Origin: Nitrospinota bacterium
GTDB lineage: Bacteria; Nitrospinota; Nitrospinia; UBA9942; JAHJSF01
Assembly (NCBI GenBank): GCA_018830405.1
Contig: JAHJSF010000079.1
Span: 1-15,031 of the forward strand
Length of the DNA: 15,031 nucleotides
Direction of reading: 5' to 3'
Made by a program: the position numbers and the translations under genes. A model generated the notes under the pieces. It saw only the letters and a program-made list of their open reading frames with translations. It searched no databases and was not told where the DNA came from. Below, piece by piece: positions 1 to 7,081 of this stretch. The stretch's first letter is position 1, and each line of letters begins with the position of its first letter.

Positions 1-78
1 TATGTAACCAAGCCATACACCAAGGAGGAACTCCTATCAGCTATCAACCTACATCTTAAACTTTCCAATAATGGGTAG
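1..78 (+). CDS. Response regulator receiver domain, C-terminal end (partial)
   Basis: An open frame enters from the left edge and ends at TAG (76-78), leaving 25 residues that begin YVTKPYTKEELLSAIN. This matches the end of a CheY-like receiver domain: the conserved lysine followed by proline at the end of beta-strand 5, then a last helix of the 'F/YxxEELLxxI' type. No output domain follows before the stop. The protein is therefore either a single-domain regulator or one whose receiver is C-terminal, such as a hybrid kinase. It converges on the ATPase operon. The rest of the gene lies outside the window, so partner and start cannot be judged. Confidence 0.75.
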   Translation, partial: YVTKPYTKEELLSAINLHLKLSNNG

Positions 79-153
79 ATTTGGGTAGGGGATGGAGAAA
101 ATGGACTGTATGCAGATAGTCGCTCTCCTAAAAGACTTCGAGAGGGGCGACAG

Positions 154-189
154 AAAAAAGGATCAGCCCCGGTAAAAGGGCTGATCCTT
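154..189 (-). terminator. Rho-independent terminator of the V-type ATPase operon
   Basis: A perfect 12-bp stem (158-169 with 178-189) encloses an 8-nt loop. Read on the minus strand it is followed directly by six T residues (complement of 154-159). It lies 17 bp beyond the stop codon of the D subunit gene and so ends the ATPase transcript. No T-run follows on the plus strand, so it is probably one-directional. A weaker, bulged hairpin without a T-run lies next to it at 119-151. Confidence 0.85.
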
Positions 190-206
190 AAAAATTCAGG
201 AGCTAA

Positions 207-827
207 TTAATGCTTTCTGACTATATCTTTAACCTTCATCAAACGAGTCAGGGCTGACCTCTCTATCTCTCCCAGACGGAGAACAATCTGATGGAGGGCA
301 TCCTCTAAAGAAGGAACCATGACATGCTCCAGGGCGTTAACCCTACGCCTTGTCTTTTCAATATCAACGGCCAGAAGCTGAATTGCCTTCTCTTTCTCAG
401 AAAGTCTAACCATAAGAGGAAGTGCATCGGCGAAGAGTTTCAAGGAATAATCCAAGTCTCCGGAGGTTTCTGAAAAGCCGTAACCGATTATATCCCCCTT
501 ATACTCAAGAGACAGTTTAGGAATCTTAATATTCATAATGTTTCCCTTGGAAACAGTCATAGATATCTTATCCTTAGAGGTGAGGAGGGCTTCCTCCAGA
601 AACTCGTTAGCCATTCCGGAGCGAGCCACTATAAAACCTTGAAAGGCTCCGGAGAGGGCTGCCTCAACCTTATTGCGCAAGTCTCTGTAATCCTGTATGA
701 GGATCATAAACTGGCGCATCATCTCATCCCTTTTATCCTTCAAGAGCTTATGACCGCGCTTGGCCAAAACCAAACGCTTCTTGTAGTTCATAAGCTCCAT
801 TCTGGTGGCGCTTACTTGTTGTTGCAT
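207..827 (-). CDS. atpD: V-type ATPase subunit D (central rotor shaft)
   Basis: Subunit D is the coiled-coil central shaft that turns inside the A3B3 head and passes torque between ATP hydrolysis and the membrane ring. The 206-residue length fits the family. The N-terminal part shows the typical pattern TRMELMNYKKRLVLAKRGHK followed by LLKDKRDEM, and the C-terminal helix (about 150-206) carries the usual ...RRVNALEHVMVP... signature. Both ends are predicted long helices that would pair as an antiparallel coiled coil. It is the last gene of the operon, 193 bp after B, and that gap is filled by a family B palindromic repeat. The ribosome site before the ATG is modest (GGGGAT). The name follows V-type usage and is not the F-type beta subunit. 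Confidence 0.95.
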   Translation of the reverse strand: MQQQVSATRMELMNYKKRLVLAKRGHKLLKDKRDEMMRQFMILIQDYRDLRNKVEAALSGAFQGFIVARSGMANEFLEEALLTSKDKISMTVSKGNIMNIKIPKLSLEYKGDIIGYGFSETSGDLDYSLKLFADALPLMVRLSEKEKAIQLLAVDIEKTRRRVNALEHVMVPSLEDALHQIVLRLGEIERSALTRLMKVKDIVRKH

Positions 828-853
828 AATATCCCCGATAAATTAAAAGATGT

Positions 854-1012
854 TATCCAGAGCATCATAACTTAGTATACCTTCGTTGCTCCTTGGCTCT
901 TCGTTATACAACCCCCTATCCCCCTTTGTTAAGGGGGAATAAGGGGGTTGTATAACGCCTCACCCCTCGCCTTCGTTGCGCCTCGGTCTACTTTTTTCTG
1001 ATGCCCTGACAA
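854..1012. repeat. Palindromic repeat element, family B copy 1 (B1), with core palindrome
   Basis: This element fills nearly all of the D-B gap, ending 8 bp from the B stop codon and 26 bp from the D start. Its ends are imperfect inverted repeats: about 25 bp from 857 matches the complement of the right end, sharing CAGrGCATCA and AGTAnACC. A second copy, B2, lies at 9427-9552. The two share the left arm (GTATACCTTyGTTGCTCC..., from 875) and the right arm (CGCCTTCGTyGCGCCTCGG followed by TCTACTTTTTTCTGA). The arms also contain a direct repeat of about 18 bp, CCTTCGTTGCkCCTyGGy. The centre (906-953) is the 48-bp C-run/G-run palindrome also found in the family A elements. The exact ends are uncertain by a few bases. 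Confidence 0.75.
906..953. repeat. 48-bp core palindrome, copy 1
   Basis: The left arm is ATACAACCCCCTATCCCCC and the right arm AGGGGGAATAAGGGGGTTGT followed by AT. They form a long hairpin with a short loop and a two-base asymmetry between the C-runs. The same 48 bp recurs exactly at 2503-2550, and the first 46 bp recur at 5785-5830. In this copy the pairing extends outward to CGTTATACAAC on both sides. Confidence 0.9.
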
Positions 1013-1020
1013 ATTACCCC

Positions 1021-2400
1021 TTAAGCCTCAGCCTTAGGGAGATATTTCTCTATATGCTCAACCTTAACCCTCTTAAGCTCAGACTTGGGTAGTATGCTAA
1101 GTAATTCCCATCCTATCTGCAAGGTATCGGCAATACTTCTATCCTCGTAATCTCCCTGCTGCAGAAATTTCTTCTCAAACTCACTGGCAAATTTCAGATA
1201 CTGCTGATCCTGCTCAGAAAGAGCTGATTCACCAAGAATAACGGACAACTCTTCGGCCTCTTTACCACGGGCATAACTGGCGAACAACTGACTTGACCAA
1301 CCACTATGGTCCTCTCTGGTCTTACCTTCTCCAATACCCTTGTCACGAAGTCTTGAGAGACACGGAAGGACATCGATCGGAGGATAGATTCCTTTATTCT
1401 GCATGGCTCGGCCAAGTATAATCTGTCCCTCGGTTATATAACCGGTCAAGTCAGGAACCGGGTGGGTTTTATCATCCTCAGGCATAGTAAGAATAGGAAT
1501 CTGGGTTATTGAACCTGATTTTCCTTTAACCCTTCCGGCACGTTCATATATGGTCGAAAGGTCGGTATAAAGATAACCGGGGAATCCTCTACGGCCGGGA
1601 ATCTCTTTACGGGCAGCAGAAACCTCACGAAGGGCCTCACAGTAGTTGGTCATATCGGTTAAGATAACCAAGACATGCATCCCCTTCTCATAGGCCAAAT
1701 ACTCAGCAGCGGTCAAGGCCATACGTGGGGTAGCTATCCTCTCTACCGCAGGGTCGTTGGCCAGGTTGACAAATAGAACCGCTCTATCCAAAGCACCTGT
1801 CTGCTGGAAGTCATTTCTGAAGAACTCATACTCATCAAAGGTAATACCCATGGCCGCAAAAACAACGGCGAATTCCTCATCCTTGCCCAAAACCTTAGCC
1901 TGTCTGGCAATCTGGGCTCCGAGGCGTGAATGGGGAAGACCTGACCCTGAGAAGATAGGCAGCTTCTGCCCTTTAACCAGGGTATTAAGACCATCTATGG
2001 TAGAAATACCGGTCTGAATAAACTCGGACGGATAATCTCTGGCATAGGGGTTAATCGGGCTGCCGTTAACATCAACCAGCTTATCCGGAATGATTTTTGG
2101 CCCATCATCTATCGGTCGTCCCATTCCGTCAAATATTCTTCCGAGCATATCCTCGGAAACGCCGAGCTCAATCCCTTTACCCAAGAAGCGGATAGTGGTG
2201 TTCTCAATATTGATACCGGTGGTTCCCTGGAAGAGCTGAACTAGGGCCTTATCGGCATTGATCTCCAAGACCTTACCCAAACGTATATCTTTGCCGGAAA
2301 GCTCAACCTCAACCAGCTCCTCATACTTTACCCCCTCAACACCCTCGACGAGGACCAATGGCCCGGACACCTCAGCCATCGTTTTATATTCTTTAAGCAT
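1021..2400 (-). CDS. atpB: V-type ATPase subunit B (non-catalytic nucleotide-binding head subunit)
   Basis: Subunit B alternates with A in the A3B3 hexamer in the cytoplasm. The 459-residue length is normal. The N-terminal barrel starts [20 protein letters not shown]. In place of a Walker A loop it has the B-type sequence [10 protein letters not shown] (151-160), which identifies it as the non-catalytic subunit. The signature [16 protein letters not shown] starts at 191. [12 protein letters not shown] (340-351) is the site of the arginine that reaches into the neighbouring catalytic site. The start is a good ATG preceded by AGGAGG with about 5-nt spacing. It lies 176 bp downstream of A, separated by a 150-bp repeat element, and no transcriptional terminator with a U-run is visible there. 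Confidence 0.97.
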   Translation of the reverse strand: MLKEYKTMAEVSGPLVLVEGVEGVKYEELVEVELSGKDIRLGKVLEINADKALVQLFQGTTGINIENTTIRFLGKGIELGVSEDMLGRIFDGMGRPIDDGPKIIPDKLVDVNGSPINPYARDYPSEFIQTGISTIDGLNTLVKGQKLPIFSGSGLPHSRLGAQIARQAKVLGKDEEFAVVFAAMGITFDEYEFFRNDFQQTGALDRAVLFVNLANDPAVERIATPRMALTAAEYLAYEKGMHVLVILTDMTNYCEALREVSAARKEIPGRRGFPGYLYTDLSTIYERAGRVKGKSGSITQIPILTMPEDDKTHPVPDLTGYITEGQIILGRAMQNKGIYPPIDVLPCLSRLRDKGIGEGKTREDHSGWSSQLFASYARGKEAEELSVILGESALSEQDQQYLKFASEFEKKFLQQGDYEDRSIADTLQIGWELLSILPKSELKRVKVEHIEKYLPKAEA

Positions 2401-2448
2401 CTTTTTCCTCCTGCCTTAACAATGAGTTATTTAAATTATTTCTACTTA

Positions 2449-2598
2449 TACGAAGTCGCATTCAAACGCTAACTGTGTTGGCTTCGTCGTCAGCTCCTCG
2501 ACATACAACCCCCTATCCCCCTTTGTTAAGGGGGAATAAGGGGGTTGTATGTCGCTTCCTCCTGGCCGCCTTGTTATCATTTTGAATGCAACTCCGTA
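2449..2598. mobile_element. 150-bp MITE-like palindromic element, family A copy 1 (A1)
   Basis: The element is exactly 150 bp and differs from copy A2 (5731-5880) at 7 positions by direct comparison, about 95% identity. The ends are inverted repeats: TACGAAGTCGCATTCAAA on the left against TACGGAGTTGCATTCAAA on the complement of the right, 16 of 18 matching. It is flanked by TTA on both sides (2446-2448 and 2599-2601), which looks like a 3-bp target duplication. A TA duplication with a 146-bp element is the alternative reading. The centre is the 48-bp core palindrome. It has no coding capacity, so it would be non-autonomous. Its right end overlaps the 3' end of the A-subunit gene. Confidence 0.8.
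2503..2550. repeat. 48-bp core palindrome, copy 2
   Basis: This is identical over 48 bp to 906-953, but here it sits in the middle of a family A element. The pairing extends outward to CGACATACAAC on both sides. On the operon mRNA it would form one long hairpin between the A and B coding regions. Confidence 0.9.
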
Positions 2599-4343
2599 TT
2601 AATGGACGCGACCTGCTCCTTAACCTTGGCAAAGATAGCATCTATTGTATCCATCTTATCCTCAGGAATAAGCTTTACCCTAGCTACCTCTTCCAATACA
2701 GGCAGGGCAACCAACTTACGGAGAGACACATGTTCTTCAACCGCTTTCTTGAAGAGGGCATAGATGTCGTGTATAAGTTTCAACATCTTATACTGCTTCT
2801 TTAGGGATGTATAAGCATCCAACTCCTCAAAGGCGCTCTGATGCAGGTAATCCTCTCTTATCATCTTAGTAATCTCCAAAATGAGCTGATCATTCGGCGA
2901 TAGAGAATCCTTGCCTATCAACCTGACTATCTCCTCAAGCTCAGATTCTCTCTGTAGAAGACTCATTGTTTCCTGACGGAGCTGACCCCAACCTTTAGCA
3001 ACATCGCTCTCAAAATAACCTTTAAGGTTGTCGTTGTATAGAGAATAACTCGTTAACCAGTTGATGGCCGGGAAGTGACGGCGGTAAGCCAATTTAGAAT
3101 CCAATCCCCAGAATACCTTAACAACCTTCAGGGTAGACTGAACAACAGGGTCAGACATGTCACCACCCGGAGGAGAAACAGCTCCAACCGAACTGATAGA
3201 ACCGATACGCCCATCTGAACCAAGGGCCTGAACCTTACCGGCTCTCTCGTAGAAGTTGGCTATCTTGGTAGCCAGGTAGGCTGGATATCCCTCTTCGCCG
3301 GGCATCTCCTCGAGACGTCCGGACATCTCACGCAAGGCCTCAGCCCAACGTGAAGTAGAGTCGGCCATAAGGGCAACATCGTAGCCCATATCCCTATAAT
3401 ATTCGGCTAGTGTAATACCTGTATAGATTGAGGCCTCACGGGCCGCAACCGGCATATTAGAGGTGTTGGCTACAAGAACCGTTCTCTTCATCAATGACTT
3501 CCCTGTCTTCGGGTCTATAAGCTCAGGCATCTCCATTAAAACGTCGGTCATCTCATTACCACGTTCTCCGCAACCGATATAAACAACTATCTCTGTGTCG
3601 GCCCATTTGGCCAACTGCTGCTGAACAACGGTCTTACCGGAACCGAAAGGCCCGGGAACACAAGCAGCACCACCTTTAGCCAAGGGGAAGAGCGTGTCGA
3701 TTATTCTCTGTCCGGTACATACCGGAACACTAGGGGATAGTCTCTTTTTATATGGTCTGGCGACACGAACAGGCCAGGTGGTAAGCATACGAAGCTCTTT
3801 TACCCCTTCGGAGGTCTTAAGCTTAGCAATGGTCTGCTCAACATTAAACTTTCCGGATGATATCTCAACGATCTCTCCGGCTAAACCGTAAGGGACCATA
3901 ACCTTATGGGTAATAACCTCTGTCTCGGGAACCGTACCGATAATGTCACCAGCCGCAACCTTATCCCCCTTTTTAACGGTCGGAGTAAAGGCCCACTCTT
4001 TTTTCCTGTCGATACTCGGAACAGAAACACCGCGGGCAATCAGGTGACCAGTTTTCTCATATATAAGGTTTAGGGGACGCTGAATACCATCATAGATAGA
4101 TTCAAGTATGCCCGGCCCAAGCTCAACGCTGAGGGGGAGATTTGTACTATAAACAGGGTCTCCCGGACCTATACCGCCTGTCTCCTCATATACCTGGATA
4201 GAAACCAACCCCCCTTTTATTTCAACAATCTCTCCGATGAGCTCTTCTTTGCTGACCTTAACAACGTCATACATCCTGGCGTTTTCTATTCCCTCAGCCA
4301 ACACCAAGGGTCCGGCTACTTTTACAATCTTTCCTTTTTTCAT
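2577..4343 (-). CDS. atpA: V-type ATPase subunit A (catalytic ATP-hydrolysing subunit)
   Basis: Subunit A hydrolyses ATP in the A3B3 head. The 588-residue length fits the bacterial family. In order: an N-terminal barrel (KIVKVAGPLVLAEG), the V/A-type 'non-homologous' insert (about 115-190), Walker A GPFGSGKT (231-238, with K237), the catalytic glutamate region GCGERGNEM (258-266), and the Walker B/ADP-binding stretch LMADSTSRWAEALRE (325-339). The ATG has GAGGAG just upstream and overlaps the F stop as ATGA, so translation is probably coupled. The last six codons (TELHSK) and the TGA lie inside the terminal repeat of element A1, so an insertion has rewritten the extreme C-terminus. That tail lies well beyond all catalytic motifs and probably does no harm. 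Confidence 0.98.
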   Translation of the reverse strand: MKKGKIVKVAGPLVLAEGIENARMYDVVKVSKEELIGEIVEIKGGLVSIQVYEETGGIGPGDPVYSTNLPLSVELGPGILESIYDGIQRPLNLIYEKTGHLIARGVSVPSIDRKKEWAFTPTVKKGDKVAAGDIIGTVPETEVITHKVMVPYGLAGEIVEISSGKFNVEQTIAKLKTSEGVKELRMLTTWPVRVARPYKKRLSPSVPVCTGQRIIDTLFPLAKGGAACVPGPFGSGKTVVQQQLAKWADTEIVVYIGCGERGNEMTDVLMEMPELIDPKTGKSLMKRTVLVANTSNMPVAAREASIYTGITLAEYYRDMGYDVALMADSTSRWAEALREMSGRLEEMPGEEGYPAYLATKIANFYERAGKVQALGSDGRIGSISSVGAVSPPGGDMSDPVVQSTLKVVKVFWGLDSKLAYRRHFPAINWLTSYSLYNDNLKGYFESDVAKGWGQLRQETMSLLQRESELEEIVRLIGKDSLSPNDQLILEITKMIREDYLHQSAFEELDAYTSLKKQYKMLKLIHDIYALFKKAVEEHVSLRKLVALPVLEEVARVKLIPEDKMDTIDAIFAKVKEQVASINTELHSK

Positions 4344-4675
4344 GAATCTCCTCTTTCCGATGACAGCAGATCGATTCCAACCGCTTTTTCGATCATCTTG
4401 CGTACCTTTTCCATGCCAAGCCCCTTACTTCCTTTAAAGCTGGGAATAATAACAATACTTGGATACAGCTCTATCTCCTTCTCTAACTCCTCTATCCTCT
4501 TAAGCATATTTGCCGCGTAATCTTCAGTTATGAAGATTGAAGCAAAGTTCTCCTGAACCAACTTAGTCAGAATCTTTTCCGCCTCTTCCGAGGTCTTAAC
4601 GGGATAGACGGATAAACCGAGGGCCTTAAAGCCAAGGATAGAATCTCTGGCCCCGATAATTGCCATATCAGCCAT
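4340..4675 (-). CDS. atpF: V-type ATPase subunit F (central stalk)
   Basis: Subunit F is a small Rossmann-like protein that binds the D shaft and forms the lower central stalk. At 111 residues it has the usual length. The N-terminal beta-strand and glycine stretch MAIIGARDSILGFKALGL and the C-terminal PSFKGSKGLGMEKVRKMIEK, followed by AVGIDLL, are typical. The gene overlaps C by 8 bp (ATGGCTGA) and A by 4 bp (ATGA), forming a tightly coupled C-F-A block. A second in-frame ATG two codons downstream is possible, since neither start has a clear ribosome site. The first is kept because of the overlap. Confidence 0.93.
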   Translation of the reverse strand: MADMAIIGARDSILGFKALGLSVYPVKTSEEAEKILTKLVQENFASIFITEDYAANMLKRIEELEKEIELYPSIVIIPSFKGSKGLGMEKVRKMIEKAVGIDLLSSERGDS

Positions 4676-5693
4676 AAAACACCGTTAACCTTTCTCTTAT
4701 CAAATCTAAAGGGATGGAGTTGATCTTGCCAACCAGAATAATTCGGAGAATCTTTATCTCCTTATCCTTTTGCATGAGATAGGAAAGTAAAGGTTCCGGC
4801 CCCGAAGTTACTATACGAGCCTGGCCGAGATAACCCAATATAAAATTATCAGATAAATGCTCAAGTTTTGATATGTCCCCCTTATGGAGCCATTCTCCCC
4901 CCCCGGCATTAGCTATAGAAGCGTAAGAGGTCCGGCGCAAGGCGGACAATATATCTTCATTGGAACGATCATATAACCGCAACAAAACAGCGTTATCTAT
5001 CTCACCACCGGGCAAAAGGGCATCTACCAGAAGCTTTCGGTTAGACTCCATCTTTCTAATCCGCATCAAGGTCTTGATATTTGTAAGATCCACCTGCTTT
5101 GACACGAGCCTATCAAAAAATTGAATCCCTATCTCGCTACCCATCTTAGAGATATAGTCGATATAGGCCTTGTCAACCAACAGATCAACAACCTGCGGGC
5201 TGCTTTCGTTCTCAAGATAGGCCTTAACATCTCTGACAACTACATCAAGCTCAGGAGAAATCTCCTTAGCTTTGCCGGACAGAACATCCTTCATTCTGCT
5301 GACAGGTATCTCCCCCAAGGTACTAAGGGAGGGTTCCGGGTCTTCTCCCAACAGATCGGCCTTGAGCAACGCCTTCAGGTTGTGAAAATCGTAGCGGCGA
5401 CGGGAAATACGGGCGATTAGACGACCGGCCGACATCTTCTCTATCAGCTCATAGCTGCGGCGAAGGTGAGCGGACAGGATAGATTCAAAGTCGTGTATGC
5501 TGCTGCCGTCATCCAGAAACTCACCGTACCCATAATCACCGAGGACCCTGCACATCTCGTCCTCGCTCCTAGCCTCCAGGAGCCTGACCATAGCCGGACG
5601 CCCCATGATCCTCTTTTCGAGAACCCTGATATTGCCCACCGCCGACAGGTACCGCGAGTCCCATTTCATTTTAATTAACGATGAATAGGCCAT
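4668..5693 (-). CDS. atpC: V-type ATPase subunit C (d-type, rotor socket)
   Basis: This subunit is the funnel-shaped adaptor that joins the D/F shaft to the membrane K-ring. The 341-residue length is close to the usual 320-350. The protein is soluble and mostly helical, with the AC39/d-family pattern of internally repeated helical units: an N-terminal YSSLIKMKWDSRYLSAVGNIRVLE, a central RISRRRYDFHNLKALLKADL and a later SKQVDLTNIKTLMRIRKM. The paired 'D/N-x-x-N-L/I-K-x-L' motifs are the best identifier. Its ATG follows a purine-rich stretch. The 216-bp gap upstream, to E, holds repeat element A2. The gene overlaps F at its 3' end. Confidence 0.92.
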   Translation of the reverse strand: MAYSSLIKMKWDSRYLSAVGNIRVLEKRIMGRPAMVRLLEARSEDEMCRVLGDYGYGEFLDDGSSIHDFESILSAHLRRSYELIEKMSAGRLIARISRRRYDFHNLKALLKADLLGEDPEPSLSTLGEIPVSRMKDVLSGKAKEISPELDVVVRDVKAYLENESSPQVVDLLVDKAYIDYISKMGSEIGIQFFDRLVSKQVDLTNIKTLMRIRKMESNRKLLVDALLPGGEIDNAVLLRLYDRSNEDILSALRRTSYASIANAGGGEWLHKGDISKLEHLSDNFILGYLGQARIVTSGPEPLLSYLMQKDKEIKILRIILVGKINSIPLDLIRERLTVFYG

Positions 5694-5730
5694 ATAAACT
5701 AATTCCTACCTAAGGATAAATTTTATTTAA

Positions 5731-5880
5731 TACGAAGTCGCATTCAAACGCTAACTGCGTTGGCTTCGTCATCAGCTCCTCAACATACAACCCCCTATCC
5801 CCCTTTGTTAAGGGGGAATAAGGGGGTTGTGCGTCGCTTCCTCCTTGCCGCCTTGTTATCATTTTGAATACAACTCCGTA
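5731..5880. mobile_element. 150-bp MITE-like palindromic element, family A copy 2 (A2)
   Basis: This is the second copy of the A element, exactly 150 bp, in the same orientation as A1 and with 7 mismatches to it. Terminal inverted repeats are as in A1 with one extra difference on the right. It is flanked on both sides by TAA (5728-5730 and 5881-5883), again consistent with a 3-bp target duplication, or with TA if the end bases are counted as target. The core palindrome occupies 5785-5832 and is identical to the other copies over its first 46 bp. The element lies wholly between the E stop and the C start. Confidence 0.8.
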
Positions 5881-5909
5881 TAAACCACGGGTCGCCCCGG
5901 GCCGCCAAG

Positions 5910-6503
5910 CTAAAATAGAACCTTAGCTATCTTGGGCTCCAATCTGTCCCTGCAAGACTTCAAAAGAGAGACAAATGTAGAGTTTATCTTCACCTTACCT
6001 CTTTTAAGGACAAACCCCCCTTTTTCTTCCAAATTATCGGAGGAGAACTTAAGCCCCCCCTTCTTTCCCGTGCCGGTCAGTGCGCTGTTAACCGCCGTAA
6101 TCCAACCTTTACCTAAACGGGTTACATCGGATGCATGGAGCAAAACTTCTTCATCCCCGGTTACAGCAGCATCTACAACCATTTTTTTTAACAGCTCAGC
6201 ATACTCTTTGTCAGGAATGTTGGAGAGCCTCTCTAAGGCAGTCGCAAAAACCTCCCCCATAACCTCCTGCTTGGTAGCCAAAAGGCCCTTCCTGGCCTGA
6301 ACACTGGCAACCTGTTCCATCCTGTGCAAACGGTGGGCAGCGTCGGCCTTCCCCTTCTTCAGGATTGCGTCAGCCTCTTTAGAACCTCTCTCTTCGGCCT
6401 CCTTCAGAAGTTTATCAGCCTCCTTCTGCGCATCACTCCTGATATTGCTAACCTGATCGGCCGTATCCTTGCGAATCTTGTCTATAATATCTTTTAATGC
6501 CAT
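5910..6503 (-). CDS. atpE: V-type ATPase subunit E (peripheral stalk)
   Basis: Subunit E pairs with the G/H-type subunit to form the peripheral stalk that holds the A3B3 head still against rotation. It has 197 residues. The N-terminal half (about 1-105) is a long charged helix rich in K, E and A (DKIRKDTADQVSNIRSDAQK, then EADKLLKEAEERGSKEADAI), typical of E. The C-terminal half (about 105-197) is the globular domain that binds B, ending in SLLKSCRDRLEPKIAKVLF. The gene lies 34 bp after K in AT-rich DNA with only a weak AGAG ribosome site. This contrasts with the strong site of K and fits a lower copy number in the complex. Confidence 0.93.
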   Translation of the reverse strand: MALKDIIDKIRKDTADQVSNIRSDAQKEADKLLKEAEERGSKEADAILKKGKADAAHRLHRMEQVASVQARKGLLATKQEVMGEVFATALERLSNIPDKEYAELLKKMVVDAAVTGDEEVLLHASDVTRLGKGWITAVNSALTGTGKKGGLKFSSDNLEEKGGFVLKRGKVKINSTFVSLLKSCRDRLEPKIAKVLF

Positions 6504-6537
6504 ATTGACTCTATATATTTATATACAACTATTATAA

Positions 6538-7011
6538 TTAACCTACCTGGATTCCCATGAGGAGAAGGATAGTAATAAGAAGACCTAGAACCGCATATGT
6601 TTCAACCAAGGCGGAAAATATAACAGCCTTTACGAATTCCTGAGGTTGTTTGGCAACAATGGCCACACCGGAGGCAGAAACCTTCCCCTGATGTATTCCG
6701 GAGAAAAGACCGGCCAGACCAACCGGAAGACAAGCGCCCAATATCTGCCATCCCTGAGCCGGGGTTACAGCTAAGGTGGTTCCCAATAATCCTACTTTCA
6801 ACATAACAAAGAAGGCGACGACGAAACCATACATACCCTGGGTACCGGGAAGAACGGAAAGAATCAAAAGACTTGTAAACTTCTCCGGCTCCTCGGTCAT
6901 GACGCCGTTAGAGGCCTGGGCTGCGTAACCAATACCAATACTAGAACCAATACCAGCCAAAGCAACGGCTAGGGCTGCTCCGAAAACGGCCAAAATCATT
7001 CCCAACTCCAT
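6538..7011 (-). CDS. atpK: V-type ATPase subunit K (four-helix proteolipid, rotor ring)
   Basis: K monomers form the membrane rotor ring that carries the transported ion. The protein has 157 residues with four hydrophobic segments (about 5-30, 46-76, 87-115, 127-153), a tandem duplication of the two-helix c-subunit hairpin. The Na+ ligands of Enterococcus NtpK (L61, T64, Q65, Q110, E139) have counterparts here: L54, T57 and Q58 in VLPGTQGMYG, Q108 in GIHQGK, and E137 in ALVETYA. The only carboxylate in a membrane helix is E137, giving one ion site per four helices. That is the pump-type arrangement. Ion specificity is inferred from the residues, not shown. A strong ribosome site precedes the gene. 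Confidence 0.96.
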   Translation of the reverse strand: MELGMILAVFGAALAVALAGIGSSIGIGYAAQASNGVMTEEPEKFTSLLILSVLPGTQGMYGFVVAFFVMLKVGLLGTTLAVTPAQGWQILGACLPVGLAGLFSGIHQGKVSASGVAIVAKQPQEFVKAVIFSALVETYAVLGLLITILLLMGIQVG

Positions 7012-7015
7012 AATA

Positions 7016-7025
7016 ACTCCTCCTT
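7016..7025 (-). promoter_or_regulatory. Strong Shine-Dalgarno site of the K gene
   Basis: On the minus strand the sequence AAGGAGGAGT lies with its AAGGAGG about 7 nt before the K ATG, a near-perfect anti-16S match. It is the strongest ribosome site in the operon and suits the one subunit needed in many copies per complex. The remaining 56 bp of the I-K gap (7026-7081) shows no other clear signal. Confidence 0.75.
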
Positions 7026-7081
7026 AATAACGATTATTTTACAAAAAACAGCAGACCAACCTCCTACACTTTTTTTAGGGG

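Noticed and set aside
2503-2550. Core palindromes as G-quadruplexes or intrinsic terminators
   Set aside because: Each strand has only two long G-runs, and neither strand has a T-run directly after the stem. A plain long hairpin explains it better.
854-5880. The recurring C-run/G-run repeats as a CRISPR array
   Set aside because: Copies are kilobases apart, palindromic over their whole length and placed between genes, with no regular spacers and no cas genes.
5932-6300. A 122-codon plus-strand frame opposite the E subunit gene, and similar frames opposite other genes
   Set aside because: These are mirror frames of well-identified genes, with no ribosome site or recognisable motifs.
6504-6537. 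A possible internal promoter (TATAAT-like) between K and E
   Set aside because: The gap is only 34 bp and AT-rich; a -10-like string arises easily there, and no matching -35 was identified in the K coding end.
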